From: an uncultured Pseudomonas sp.
GTDB lineage: Bacteria; Pseudomonadota; Gammaproteobacteria; Pseudomonadales; Pseudomonadaceae
Direction of reading: 5' to 3'
DNA: 64,000 nt
Assembly (NCBI RefSeq): GCF_913774235.1
Contig: NZ_CAJYDW010000017.1
Location: forward strand, 186,001 to 250,000
Below are positions 1 to 8,139 of this stretch, piece by piece. Under the pieces are notes generated by a model. The model ran no database searches, was not told where the DNA came from, and worked only from the letters and a program-made list of their open reading frames with translations. The first letter of the stretch is position 1, and the number at the start of each line of letters is the position of its first letter. The position numbers and the translations under genes were made by a program.

Positions 1-151
1 GGCTCCCTTAGCTCTAGCCAGGATGCCTCGAACGTGGGGTGGGGTTGCAGGAGGGCGCGGCTACCGGTGTCCAGGCGAAGCGGAACTTAGCGCGCTGCCG
101 GCCTCTCCATCTGACTATCTCTTACCTTCAGGTCTAGGCCGAGGATTCCCG

Positions 152-901
152 ATGCTTCCCCACAGCCAGCAGGGCAGCGGTTCGCCCACCTTCGTGCTCA
201 TGCACTTTCTCGGTGGCTCCCACCGCACCTGGTTTCCCACCGTGCCCTACCTGGATGGCAGGCATCGCTGCGTGGCGCTGAATACCCCGGGCTTCGGCGA
301 TGCAGCCGGTGTGAAGGGCTATAGCGTGGCCGAGATGGCTGACCAGGTGGACGCCAGCATTCGCGCCCTGGGCCTTACCCATTGCATCCTGGTCGGACAC
401 TCGATGACCGGCAAGGTGGCGGTGGTGCTGGCGGCGCGGCGTCCGGAGTATCTGGTCGGACTGATCCTGGTAGCGCCGTCGCCACCCGGGCCGCAACCCA
501 TGAGCGAGGCGGATCGCGACGCCCAGCGTGCCTACGGCAAGAGCCGGGCGGAGGCCGAGGCCTTCGTCGACGAATCCAGCGCCCACCGCCTGCCCGATCC
601 CATCCGGGAGGTCGTGATCGCCGATGCCCAGCGGCTGAATCTGGATGCCTGGCGCGCCTGGGTCGATCATGGCAGTCGCGAGGACTGGAGCGACCGCATC
701 GAGACTCTGGACTATCCGGTGCTGCTGGTCTGCGGCGCCGACGACCAGCAGGTACCGGGGCCGGACGAGCAGCGCCGCACTACCCTGGCCACCTTCCCCA
801 ACAGCCGCCTGGAGGTCATCCCCGGCGCCGGCCACCTGATGCCGCTGCAAACGCCCCAGGCCCTGGCGCGGCTGATGCTCGATTTCGCCCGAGGCCTCTG
901 A
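152..901 (+). CDS. alpha/beta hydrolase
   Basis: A 249-residue alpha/beta-fold hydrolase of the esterase/haloperoxidase-like type; the substrate cannot be read from sequence. The catalytic triad is visible: Ser84 in the nucleophile elbow GHSMTGK, Asp197 or Asp198 in GADDQQVP, and His228 in GAGHLMP. An oxyanion-hole type HFLGGS lies near the N-terminus. The frame is open upstream to base 23, but the ATG at 152 is preferred because the fold begins there and a GAGG lies about 8 bases upstream; the upstream extension is low-complexity and unlike the family. No signal peptide is seen, so it is likely cytoplasmic. It ends 3 bases before the next gene, which suggests co-transcription. Confidence 0.85.
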   Translation: MLPHSQQGSGSPTFVLMHFLGGSHRTWFPTVPYLDGRHRCVALNTPGFGDAAGVKGYSVAEMADQVDASIRALGLTHCILVGHSMTGKVAVVLAARRPEYLVGLILVAPSPPGPQPMSEADRDAQRAYGKSRAEAEAFVDESSAHRLPDPIREVVIADAQRLNLDAWRAWVDHGSREDWSDRIETLDYPVLLVCGADDQQVPGPDEQRRTTLATFPNSRLEVIPGAGHLMPLQTPQALARLMLDFARGL

Positions 902-904
902 CCG

Positions 905-1951
905 GTGGATTCGCTGACCCAGGCCGTGCTCGGCGCCACCGTCCAGACCGCACTCTTGGGTCGCTGGCAGGGACGCCGCGCCATCCTCTACGGCGCCGCC
1001 CTGGCCACCCTGCCGGATCTCGATGTGGTCATCGATTACGGCGATGCGGTCAGCGAGATGACCTACCACCGGGGTTTCAGCCATTCGCTGTTCGTGCTGA
1101 CCGGATTGGCCCTGGCGCTGACGGGGATCTGCGGGCGCTGGCGCGATCCGGGCTACAGCCGACGACGACTGTTCCTGACGCTCTGGCTGGTGCTCATCAC
1201 CCATCCCTTGCTGGATGCCTTCACCACCTACGGCACCCAGCTGTTCTGGCCCCTGGCGACCACCCCTGTGGCCTGGTCCAGCATCTTCATCATCGATCCG
1301 CTCTATACCCTGCCCCTGTTGCTGGCGGTACTCGCCGGGCTGGTGGTCGGACCGCAGGGTCGCAGCCCACGCCTGCCGGTGGCGGCCCTGGTGATCTCCA
1401 CGGCCTATCTGGGCTGGACCCTGGTGGCCAAGCAGGCGGCCGAACGCGAGGTGCGCGGGGTGCTGGCCGCCCAGGGGCAGGCGGATGCCCGACTGTTCAG
1501 CGCGCCCTTGCCCTTCACCAGCCTGCTCTGGCGGGTGATGGTGGACGATGGGCCGGAGCGCTACCGGGAGACCTGGGTCGGGCTGTTCGACGACCGTCCG
1601 CCGCAACTGGTCCCCTTGCCGCGCGGCGGCGAACTGGCGCCAATTCTCGCCGATTCAGCGGCCGAGCGACGGCTGCGCTGGTTCACCGACGACTGGCTGC
1701 GCTACGACCGGCTGGGTGATGACCTGGTGGTGACCGACCTGCGCCTGGGCGCCACCGGCTATCACACCTTCCGCTTCGTGCTGGCTCAGCGCGACGCCAC
1801 GGGCTGGCGGCTGGTCGCCGACCCTTCACTCTGGCCCCGCGAGCGCGGTGGTCGCGAACAGCTGGCGGTGGTCTGGCGCAGGCTCTGGCATCCCGAGCTG
1901 CCGGCACCGGTAGCCGACTGGGGCGCGCGGCTGTCGCGCCTGCCGGACTGA
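905..1951 (+). CDS. YdjM-like membrane-bound metal-dependent hydrolase family protein
   Basis: A 348-residue inner-membrane protein of the YdjM/DUF457 family (annotated as metal-dependent hydrolase; true reaction unknown). It opens with MDSLTQAVLGA, followed by LPDLDVVIDY and the HRGFSHSLF motif, whose Asp and His residues are the presumed metal ligands. Several hydrophobic helices fill residues 60-180, and the C-terminal 150 residues are soluble. The start is a GTG three bases after the stop of the hydrolase gene, so the two are probably translated from one transcript. The 3' end is overlapped antisense by the DUF1127 gene for 166 bases. Confidence 0.85.
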   Translation: MDSLTQAVLGATVQTALLGRWQGRRAILYGAALATLPDLDVVIDYGDAVSEMTYHRGFSHSLFVLTGLALALTGICGRWRDPGYSRRRLFLTLWLVLITHPLLDAFTTYGTQLFWPLATTPVAWSSIFIIDPLYTLPLLLAVLAGLVVGPQGRSPRLPVAALVISTAYLGWTLVAKQAAEREVRGVLAAQGQADARLFSAPLPFTSLLWRVMVDDGPERYRETWVGLFDDRPPQLVPLPRGGELAPILADSAAERRLRWFTDDWLRYDRLGDDLVVTDLRLGATGYHTFRFVLAQRDATGWRLVADPSLWPRERGGREQLAVVWRRLWHPELPAPVADWGARLSRLPD

Positions 1952-2145
1952 CGCCAGGCGTCCAGCAGCAGCAGCCACCAGGGGCACCGGGCCTCGCGCA
2001 GGGCGGTGTAGCGATCCAGGCCGATGTCGGCCAGCTCCCGGTCCGTGAGGTCGGGCAGGATGCGGCGGGTGGTCAACTGACGCTGGAACAGCAGCCAGCA
2101 ACCGGCGGCGCGGGTTTGGTCATGAAGGCTAGCGGGTCTGGGCAT
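1786..2145 (-). CDS. DUF1127 domain protein with long C-terminal tail
   Basis: The first 60 or so residues hold the DUF1127 signature, LTDRELADIGLDR, preceded by an arginine-rich stretch. This family consists of small basic proteins, some of which bind RNA or regulators in alphaproteobacteria; the role in pseudomonads is poorly defined. The start at 2145 has a GAGGAG ribosome-binding site 5-10 bases upstream. Family members usually end soon after the motif (about 50-75 residues), but this frame runs to 119 residues, with the tail lying antisense to the YdjM-like gene. The tail may be non-conserved read-through. The gene is divergent from the MocR regulator, from which it is separated by a strong inverted repeat. 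Confidence 0.7.
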   Translation of the reverse strand: MPRPASLHDQTRAAGCWLLFQRQLTTRRILPDLTDRELADIGLDRYTALREARCPWWLLLLDAWRQSGRRDSRAPQSATGAGSSGCQSLRQTTASCSRPPRSRGQSEGSATSRQPVASR

Positions 2146-2219
2146 GGCGGTTCTCCTCTGTGTCTCCATGCTCCGGTGTCCGTGCCAGAGCGGGCAGATC
2201 CAGCCCAGCGGATAGTTCG

Positions 2220-2277
2220 CCATACAGCCGCCGCACAGTGGCAGGCTGTATGGTGGATGGCGTGCGCATCTGTATGG
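2220..2277. promoter_or_regulatory. Operator candidate: three CTGTATGG half-sites
   Basis: A perfect 10-bp inverted repeat, CCATACAGCC (2220-2229) and GGCTGTATGG (2244-2253), is followed by a direct third copy of CTGTATGG at 2270-2277. It lies in the divergent promoter region of the DUF1127 gene and the MocR-type regulator. MocR regulators commonly bind repeats next to their own gene, so self-binding is the obvious inference. Confidence 0.6.
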
Positions 2278-2300
2278 CGCGAGACGGCCCGCTTCGCCGC

Positions 2301-2306
2301 TATAGT
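2301..2306 (+). promoter_or_regulatory. Putative -10 box of the MocR gene
   Basis: TATAGT at 2301-2306 sits 6 bases before the ATG at 2313, with no good -35 box but with the CTGTATGG repeat about 24 bases upstream. If used, the transcript would start at or next to the start codon, making it leaderless. Confidence 0.35.
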
Positions 2307-2312
2307 CCGGGC

Positions 2313-3758
2313 ATGAACCGTTATCAGCTGTTGGCCGAGGCGCTCGGCCGTCGTATCGAGCAGGGCCTCTATCGACCGGGCGAACGCCTGCCGTCGGTGC
2401 GTGCCCTGGCCCAGGAACACGGGGTCAGCCTGGCCACCGTGCAGCAGGCCTATCGCCTGCTGGAAGACCGTGGGCTGGTGGAGCCGCGGCCCAAGTCCGG
2501 CTATTTCGTCCGGCTCGAACGGCGGATGATCGAATTGCCCCAGGTCACCCGCCCGGTGCAATGGCCGGTGGAGGTATCCGGCTGGGAGCCGGTGCGCGAG
2601 TTGATGACCAGTACGCCCGACTCGGTGCGGGTCCAGCTCGGCCGGGGCCTGCCGGATACCGAGGCGCCGACCCTGGCGCCCTTGCTCGCCGGCATGGCGC
2701 GGCTGGCGCGGCGACCGGGCAATGCCGGGCTGTCCTACGACAGCATCCAGGGTGTGGCCGCCCTGCGCGAACAGGTCGCGCGGCTGCAACTGGATGCCGG
2801 TTGCGTGCTTACCGCCGATGACATCGTCATCACCAGCGGCGCCCACGAGGCCCTGGCCACCGCGTTCCGGGCGACGTGTCAGGAAGGCGACATCGTCGCG
2901 GTGGATTCGCCGACCTTCCATGGCGTGATGCAGACCCTCAAGGGCCAGGGCCTCAAGGCGCTGGAAATCCCCACCGATCCGCGTACCGGCATCAGCCTGC
3001 CGGCGCTGGAGCTGGCCCTGGAGCAATGGCCGGTGCGCGCCATCCAGCTCACCCCCAGCTGCAACAATCCCCTCGGCTACTGCATGCCCGAAGCGAACAA
3101 GCGCCAGCTGGTGGCCCTGGCACGCAAGCATGACCTGGCGGTGATCGAGGACGACGTCTACGGCGACCTGCTCTACAGCTATCCGCGCGGGCGGGCGCTC
3201 AAGGCCTTCGACGAAGACGACCGGGTGATCCTCTGCGGCTCCTTCTCCAAGACCCTGGCCCCCGGCCTCAGGGTCGGCTGGGTTGCGCCCGGTCGCTACG
3301 GCGAGCGTGTCCTGCACCTCAAGTACATCGGCACTGGCTGCACCGCCCCCCAGCCACAGCTGGCCATCGCCGAGTTCATCGCCGCCGGCCACTACACCGC
3401 CCACGTGCGGCGCATGCGCGCCCAGTACCAGCGCAATCGCGATCTGATGAGCACCTGGGTGCAACGCTACTTTCCCGCCGGCACCCGGGTCAGCCAGCCC
3501 CAGGGCAGCTTCCTGCTCTGGGTGGAGTTGCCCGAGGGCTGCGACAGCCACAGGCTCAATCGCGAATTACTGGCGCAGAGCGTGCAGATCGCCTGTGGCA
3601 GCATCTTTTCCGCCTCCGGCAAGTACCGCAACTGCGTACGCCTCAACTATGCCCAGGCTCACCGGGCCGGGGTTGAGGAGGGCGTGCGCCGAGTCGGCGA
3701 GACGGCCCGGCGCCTGCTGAGCGAGGCTAAGACGCTGTCCGAGCCCGCGCCGGCCTAG
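2313..3758 (+). CDS. MocR-type transcription regulator (GntR wHTH + aminotransferase fold)
   Basis: A 481-residue fusion of an N-terminal GntR winged helix (residues 1-75, with GERLPSVRALAQEHGVSLATV) and a C-terminal fold-type I aminotransferase domain. The PLP-binding lysine is in GSFSKTLAPG, and the upstream NNPLGY and EDDVYGD motifs are intact, so PLP binding is likely. MocR proteins use PLP or a PLP adduct as a signal and regulate adjacent genes. The ATG at 2313 is chosen because MNRYQLLAEALGRRIEQG is the normal family N-terminus. The obvious target is the divergent DUF1127 gene and itself. It converges on the diguanylate cyclase with a 4-base overlap. Confidence 0.9.
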   Translation: MNRYQLLAEALGRRIEQGLYRPGERLPSVRALAQEHGVSLATVQQAYRLLEDRGLVEPRPKSGYFVRLERRMIELPQVTRPVQWPVEVSGWEPVRELMTSTPDSVRVQLGRGLPDTEAPTLAPLLAGMARLARRPGNAGLSYDSIQGVAALREQVARLQLDAGCVLTADDIVITSGAHEALATAFRATCQEGDIVAVDSPTFHGVMQTLKGQGLKALEIPTDPRTGISLPALELALEQWPVRAIQLTPSCNNPLGYCMPEANKRQLVALARKHDLAVIEDDVYGDLLYSYPRGRALKAFDEDDRVILCGSFSKTLAPGLRVGWVAPGRYGERVLHLKYIGTGCTAPQPQLAIAEFIAAGHYTAHVRRMRAQYQRNRDLMSTWVQRYFPAGTRVSQPQGSFLLWVELPEGCDSHRLNRELLAQSVQIACGSIFSASGKYRNCVRLNYAQAHRAGVEEGVRRVGETARRLLSEAKTLSEPAPA

Positions 3759-5479
3759 CCGACCTCGGCAATCTCGCTGCAATTGCGGCCGCGGTGCTTG
3801 GCCCGGTAGAGGGCGGCGTCGGCCTGGGCCAGCAGCCGTAGCGGCGCGCCTTCCTGCCGTGGCGCCGTCACGGCCACGCCGAAACTGGCGGTGACCGGCA
3901 GGGCTTCGGTCGGACCGACCACGAAGGGCGTGTCGGCGATACCCAGGCGTAAGCGCTCGGCGAGCGCCAGGGCAGCCTCCGGCTGCTCGACGTCGGCCAA
4001 CACGGCGAATTCCTCGCCACCGATGCGGGCCAGGCGATCACCTTCGCGCAACAGGGCACTGCAGCGCTGCGCCAGGTGCTGCAGCAGCTGATCGCCCGCC
4101 GGGTGGCCGTAGGTGTCGTTGATCCGCTTGAAGTGATCGATGTCGAAGGCGACCACCGCCAGATAGTGCGGCGCCCGGGCCAGCCCTTGGGCCAGCTGGC
4201 GTTCGAAGGCGCGGCGATTGGCCAGGCCGGTGAGGTAGTCGGTTTCCGCCCGCACGCCGAGTTCGGCGATCAGGGCATCGCGCTCCTGACGCAGCAGATC
4301 GGCCTGCTGCAGTTCGCGTTCCAGTTGCTCGAAGGCGGCGAACAGGGTGCGCGGATCGTCCTCGTCGTCGGCGATGGTACTGGCCGGCATATGCCGCCGG
4401 GTCAGGGTGAGCAACCGCTGGGTATTGGCCAGCAGCGGCGACAGCAGCCGGCGCTTGAGCAGCAGCAGGCCGGTACCCAGCGCCAGCAGGATGCCGAGGG
4501 CCGCGACGATGGTCAGCAGCAGGCGCAGATGGGCTTCCCGGGCCAGGCGCGCCGCCTCGGCCTCGGCGAGACTCAAGGCGGTATCGCGCAGGTCCAGGAT
4601 GCTGGCCATGGTGGGCACGTAGCCGCGGGCGAAGGCGGCCGCGCTGAACGGCTGGCCGGCGACCAGGGCCGTCAGGGTCTGCTGGTAGTACGCCAGGCCC
4701 TGGCCCAGGTAGCGCTCGCGCAACTGCTGGAAGCGCTCGCGCTCGGCGTCGGCCGCGCTCCCCTCGAGATTGCCCCGCAACAGATCCACCAACTGGTTCA
4801 GGCGGCCCTGGGTCTGCTGCAGCTGCTCGCGCTCGTCCGTCGTGGGCGCGCGCGCTGCCTGCAGCGCCGGAGTCAGCAGCGAGCCCAGGCGCCCGGCGGT
4901 ATCGCGCAGGCGGGATGCCAGCTTGGTATTGACCAGGCAGGCGGTTATGCCGGGCGTCCGCGAGGTCAGATCCTGCAGGGTGAAGTCCGCGGCGCGGAAA
5001 TTGGCATCGGAGGCCTGGAACATGGCCTCGACCACCTGGCTGACGGTGGGGCGTGCGGGATCGCTGGCGGGCAGGTTCAGGCGCTGGTCCGCCAGGGTTC
5101 GTGCCTGGCGCAGGCGCTGGTAGCTCGCGGCCACCTGCTCGCTGGTCACGCTGCATTCCGGGCAGTCTTGCAAGGCCCGCTGCAACTGGGCGAAGCGGGC
5201 ATCGCTCAGGGCCCGGGCGCGGCTCAGCGCCTGGGGATCGCCGTCGCGTTCGCCGAGCATGGCGTTGGTGGGACCGCGTTCGGCGGAAATGGCCTCCACC
5301 AGGAGCAAGGCCTGGCGGTAGACCGGTAACTGCGCGAGGGTGAGTTGCAGGCTGGCTGAGGCCTCATGGGCCTGACGTACGATCAGTGCCATGCCGCAGC
5401 CGGTGGCGAGCAGGGCCAGCACCAGCAGGAAATTCGTCAGACGATTGAGCTGAGCAGTCAGAGAAAAGCGGCCGGACAT
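3755..5479 (-). CDS. Membrane-anchored diguanylate cyclase (GGDEF)
   Basis: A 574-residue sensor that would make cyclic di-GMP from two GTP. It has an N-terminal membrane helix (about residues 15-35), a mostly helical periplasmic region (40-320) with an ERG motif reminiscent of nitrate/nitrite-type NIT sensors, a second membrane helix (about 325-345) and a C-terminal GGDEF domain. The active-site loop is GGEEF (487-491) and the product-inhibition I-site RxxD is present five residues upstream (REGD), so feedback control is expected. The ligand is unknown. The gene is monocistronic and converges on the MocR gene. Confidence 0.9.
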   Translation of the reverse strand: MSGRFSLTAQLNRLTNFLLVLALLATGCGMALIVRQAHEASASLQLTLAQLPVYRQALLLVEAISAERGPTNAMLGERDGDPQALSRARALSDARFAQLQRALQDCPECSVTSEQVAASYQRLRQARTLADQRLNLPASDPARPTVSQVVEAMFQASDANFRAADFTLQDLTSRTPGITACLVNTKLASRLRDTAGRLGSLLTPALQAARAPTTDEREQLQQTQGRLNQLVDLLRGNLEGSAADAERERFQQLRERYLGQGLAYYQQTLTALVAGQPFSAAAFARGYVPTMASILDLRDTALSLAEAEAARLAREAHLRLLLTIVAALGILLALGTGLLLLKRRLLSPLLANTQRLLTLTRRHMPASTIADDEDDPRTLFAAFEQLERELQQADLLRQERDALIAELGVRAETDYLTGLANRRAFERQLAQGLARAPHYLAVVAFDIDHFKRINDTYGHPAGDQLLQHLAQRCSALLREGDRLARIGGEEFAVLADVEQPEAALALAERLRLGIADTPFVVGPTEALPVTASFGVAVTAPRQEGAPLRLLAQADAALYRAKHRGRNCSEIAEVG

Positions 5480-5726
5480 CTGATGACACCGAAAGCTAAC
5501 AGATCCAAGGATGGCGAGTTCGACCGCTGATCCAGAGCGGATTCAGGCTCACGCGTCAATAGTAGGTCTCTTCCCTTGCAAAACGTATATGAAAGTTCCC
5601 TCGGCAAAGCAGCCGTGGCACGAAAGGTCGTAGGGGAGGCACGAGTGGCCGCGTATTCTTCAGCCAGCCCTGGCAGACGCCCGGGCAGCGGTCTCCTACA
5701 CTGGTGGCTTTGCCCTGGGAGGCGCC
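5480..5726. other. Intergenic region between divergent genes
   Basis: This 247-base gap holds the promoters of the diguanylate cyclase (leftward) and the deoxyribosyltransferase (rightward). I could not single out a convincing promoter, operator or small gene in it. Confidence 0.5.
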
Positions 5727-6236
5727 ATGTCACTCCGCATCTATCTCGCCGGTCCCGATGTGTTTCGCCCCGATGCCGTCGCCCATGGCCAGGCGCTCAA
5801 GGCGCTCTGCGCGGGGCAGGGCTGCGAAGGGCTGTTTCCCCTGGACAATGCCCTTCCCGCCGAACTGACCGAGCCGCGCGAGCAGGCTGCCTGGATCTAC
5901 CGGGCCAATGTGGCGTTGATCGAGCAGGCCGACGCTGTGCTGGCCGATCTGGACTTCTTCCGTGGCGCCGAGCCCGACAGCGGTACCTGTTTCGAGGTGG
6001 GCTATGCGGTGGCGCGGGGCAAGCCGGTGGTGGGCTACGTGCCGGAGCAGGGCAGTCTGGCCGCGCGCATCCGCGCCCGTCATCCCGAGTGGCTCGGCGC
6101 CGGACTGCTGGACCGCGACGGCTGGACCCTGGAGGAATTCGGCCTGCCGCTGAATCTGATGCTGGCGGTGTCGACACCCATCGTCGTCGGTGGGCCGGAG
6201 AGGGCCTTGGCGGTGTTGCGCGAGCGGCTGGGCTAG
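5727..6236 (+). CDS. Nucleoside 2-deoxyribosyltransferase family protein
   Basis: A 169-residue protein that starts with the family hallmark LRIYLAGPDVF. Members cleave or exchange the N-glycosidic bond of deoxynucleosides, in salvage or nucleotide-pool cleaning. The DSGTCFEVGYAVARGKPVVGY motif region supplies the catalytic glutamate and substrate contacts. The length matches the family (about 150-180). A GGAGGCGCC element provides the ribosome-binding site 5-9 bases before the ATG. It stands alone, converging on the GST gene with a REP-like repeat in between. Base exchange versus hydrolase activity cannot be decided here. Confidence 0.85.
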   Translation: MSLRIYLAGPDVFRPDAVAHGQALKALCAGQGCEGLFPLDNALPAELTEPREQAAWIYRANVALIEQADAVLADLDFFRGAEPDSGTCFEVGYAVARGKPVVGYVPEQGSLAARIRARHPEWLGAGLLDRDGWTLEEFGLPLNLMLAVSTPIVVGGPERALAVLRERLG

Positions 6237-6250
6237 CGGCTCATGCCGTG

Positions 6251-6290
6251 CGGCCCTCACTCCAGCCCTCTCCCAGCGGGAGAGGGGGCG
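6251..6290. repeat. REP-like palindrome, family 1 copy a
   Basis: Core CCCTCACTCCAGCCCTCTCC followed by a GGGAGAGGG arm. It lies between two convergent genes, where it could also end transcription. Other copies are at 8945, 36115, 44491, 44632, 57064 and partly 59658. Confidence 0.75.
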
Positions 6291-6302
6291 ATTGGCGCGG
6301 GA

Positions 6303-7004
6303 TCAGCCGCGCGCCAGGGAGGCCAACTCGTCCAGTCCGCTGTTGCCGTCGGCATAGGCCGCGCGGAAGCTAGCGCGTTGCTGCCAGCGCGCCCAGAAGG
6401 CTGCCAGGTGCTCGAAGCGCTCATCCAGCGGCGTCTGGTTGGTGGGGAACTTGGAGAAGGCGATGGCGGTGCACAGGGTGATGTCGGCGAAGGTCGGTGC
6501 CGCGCCGCCCAGCAGCCACTCACGGCCATCGGCCAGGTGGCGATCCACCAGCGCCGCGTGCATCAGGGCCTCCTTGCGGCAATGCTCGCCCCACTGCGGA
6601 TTGTGGGTCAGCTCCAGCTTGTGGCCGAGGCCTTCGTGCTGCACATGGAACATGGTCACGATGCGATAGAGCACATGGACGAAGATGCGATCGTTCCACA
6701 TGGCATCCTGGCCCTGCTCCAGTGGCGTCTCACCCATTACCTTGCGACCGGGATAGCTGTTGTCCAGATAGCGAGCGATGGCCGCGCTCTCGGCCAGGTA
6801 ACCGCCTTCGGCAAGTTCCAGGGTGGGGGTCTCGCCCCAGGGATTGCGCTTTAGGTGCTGCCACTGCCGTTGCTCGCCCTCGGGCGCCATCTTCAGGATG
6901 ACCTCCTCGAACTGATCGGCGATGCCCTTTTCATGAATGAACAGCCGCAGCCGTTGCGGATTGGGAAAGGCGGACGGCGAGGTGAAGAGGCGTAGCTTGG
7001 CCAT
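6303..7004 (-). CDS. Glutathione S-transferase family protein
   Basis: A 233-residue GST. The N-terminal thioredoxin-like domain carries NPQRLRLFIHEKGI and the glutathione-binding ESAAIARYLD motif; the C-terminal helical domain (about 95-220) contains FADITLCTAI. The first active-site position is in SPSAFPNPQ, so this is a Ser/Ala type rather than a CxxC type. The start at 7004 (MAKLRLFTSPSAF) fits the family; the longer frame upstream is not conserved-looking. Likely cytosolic conjugation or peroxide detoxification, with the substrate unknown. It is monocistronic, with a 16-bp palindrome (7039-7054) upstream. Confidence 0.88.
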   Translation of the reverse strand: MAKLRLFTSPSAFPNPQRLRLFIHEKGIADQFEEVILKMAPEGEQRQWQHLKRNPWGETPTLELAEGGYLAESAAIARYLDNSYPGRKVMGETPLEQGQDAMWNDRIFVHVLYRIVTMFHVQHEGLGHKLELTHNPQWGEHCRKEALMHAALVDRHLADGREWLLGGAAPTFADITLCTAIAFSKFPTNQTPLDERFEHLAAFWARWQQRASFRAAYADGNSGLDELASLARG

Positions 7005-7038
7005 GGCGGGCTCCAAAAGGGGGAGGTGACGCAGCATG

Positions 7039-7054
7039 CGACTGCGCGCAGTCG
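7039..7054. promoter_or_regulatory. 16-bp perfect palindrome upstream of the GST gene
   Basis: CGACTGCGCGCAGTCG is a perfect palindrome 35 bases upstream of the GST start codon, a plausible dimeric repressor site. No known consensus is recognised, and GC-rich palindromes can arise by chance. Confidence 0.3.
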
Positions 7055-7150
7055 GGTCGCGTTCGGATAAGGCGACAGAGGATGCTTGCCCCGGGCGGGG
7101 ACGAGAAGCCAAGCCGCTGTATGCCCTCCATATGCAGAGTCGATTGGCGT

Positions 7151-8053
7151 TCACCCCGAGAGGCTGGAGACGATCCGCTCGCGCAGCCAGGTATGGGCCG
7201 GGTCGCGGTGCAGGCGTTCCGGCCAGAGCAGCAGCATGTCGAAGCCGGGCACCGCCAGCGGCGGTGGCTGGGTTTGCAGACCGGGGTGCGCCAGGGCGAT
7301 CCGCGATGGCAGCAGGGCGACCAGGTCGCTGCTCACCAGGGCGCTGGCCAGGGTGCTGAAGTGCGGTACCGACAGCACTACGCGTCGCGCCAGGCCGCGC
7401 TCGGCCAGCAGGCGGTCGGTCAGGCTGGCGAAGCCGCCGCCGTTGGGCGAGACCAGCGCCTGGTCCAGTTCACAGAACCTCTCCAGAGAGACCGGCTCAG
7501 CCAAGGCGGGATGACCCTGGCGTCCCGTCAGCAGATAGCGCTCGGTGAACAGCAGCCGCTGGCGCAGCCCGGGCGCGGCGGCATCGGCCACGTCCAGGGC
7601 CAGGTCGAGGTGATCGCCTTCCAGCTGCTCGGCGAGCAGGTCCGGCTTTTTCTCCAGCAGCGCCAGGCGAATGCCGGGCGCCTGCTGGCGCAGGTCGGCC
7701 AGCAGGGGCGTCAGCAAGGTGGTGGCGCTGTGGTCGCTGGCGGCGATGCGCCAGGTCCGTTCGGCGCGGGCCGGATCGAAGGGCGCAGCCGGGGCCAGGG
7801 CTTCGTCCAGCGCGGCCAGGGCCTGGCGTAGCGGCTCACGCAGGGCGGTCGCCCGTGCGGTGGGTCGCATGCCGCGCGGTCCGGGCAGCAGCAGGGGGTC
7901 GTCCAGCAACTGGCGCAGCCGACCGAGTTGCAGGCTGACGGTAGGCTGCGCCAGGTTGAGGCGCCGCGCCGCGCGGGTCACGTTGAGTTCCACCAGCAGG
8001 GCGTCGAGGGTCACCAGCAGGTTGAGGTCGAGGCGCCGTAGGCTATTGTGCAT
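7151..8053 (-). CDS. LysR-family transcriptional regulator
   Basis: A 300-residue LysR protein: winged helix at residues 5-65 (LDLNLLVTLDALLVELNVTRAARRLNLAQPTVS) and an effector-binding periplasmic-binding-like domain from about 90. It is divergent from the quinone reductase gene (86-base gap), which is its likely target. An AT-rich T-N11-A type motif (ATTCATTTTCAGCAT, 8076-8090) lies between the starts, as expected for LysR boxes. The effector is unknown. Confidence 0.9.
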   Translation of the reverse strand: MHNSLRRLDLNLLVTLDALLVELNVTRAARRLNLAQPTVSLQLGRLRQLLDDPLLLPGPRGMRPTARATALREPLRQALAALDEALAPAAPFDPARAERTWRIAASDHSATTLLTPLLADLRQQAPGIRLALLEKKPDLLAEQLEGDHLDLALDVADAAAPGLRQRLLFTERYLLTGRQGHPALAEPVSLERFCELDQALVSPNGGGFASLTDRLLAERGLARRVVLSVPHFSTLASALVSSDLVALLPSRIALAHPGLQTQPPPLAVPGFDMLLLWPERLHRDPAHTWLRERIVSSLSG

Positions 8054-8075
8054 GGCAATGGCTACTGTTTCGGTA

Positions 8076-8090
8076 ATTCATTTTCAGCAT
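8076..8090. promoter_or_regulatory. Candidate LysR box
   Basis: ATTCATTTTCAGCAT fits the loose T-N11-A pattern with partial dyad symmetry, between divergent LysR and quinone reductase genes. The match is weak and rests mainly on position. Confidence 0.3.
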
Positions 8091-8139
8091 AGCCTAGCCG
8101 TCCCCTAGCCTGGGCTCCTCTTTTCCCGAGGTGCCCGTC

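Noticed and set aside
134-1606. Long minus-strand frame opposite the first two genes
   Set aside because: It mirrors two genes with clear catalytic motifs, is very rich in Gln, Gly, Arg and His, and has no domain; typical antisense shadow in GC-rich DNA.
2073-3551. 492-residue minus-strand frame opposite the MocR gene
   Set aside because: Low-complexity composition and full overlap with a gene whose motifs are intact.
5458-5733. 91-residue minus-strand frame before the deoxyribosyltransferase gene
   Set aside because: No ribosome-binding site, no domain and arginine-rich random-looking content; it spans the divergent promoter region.
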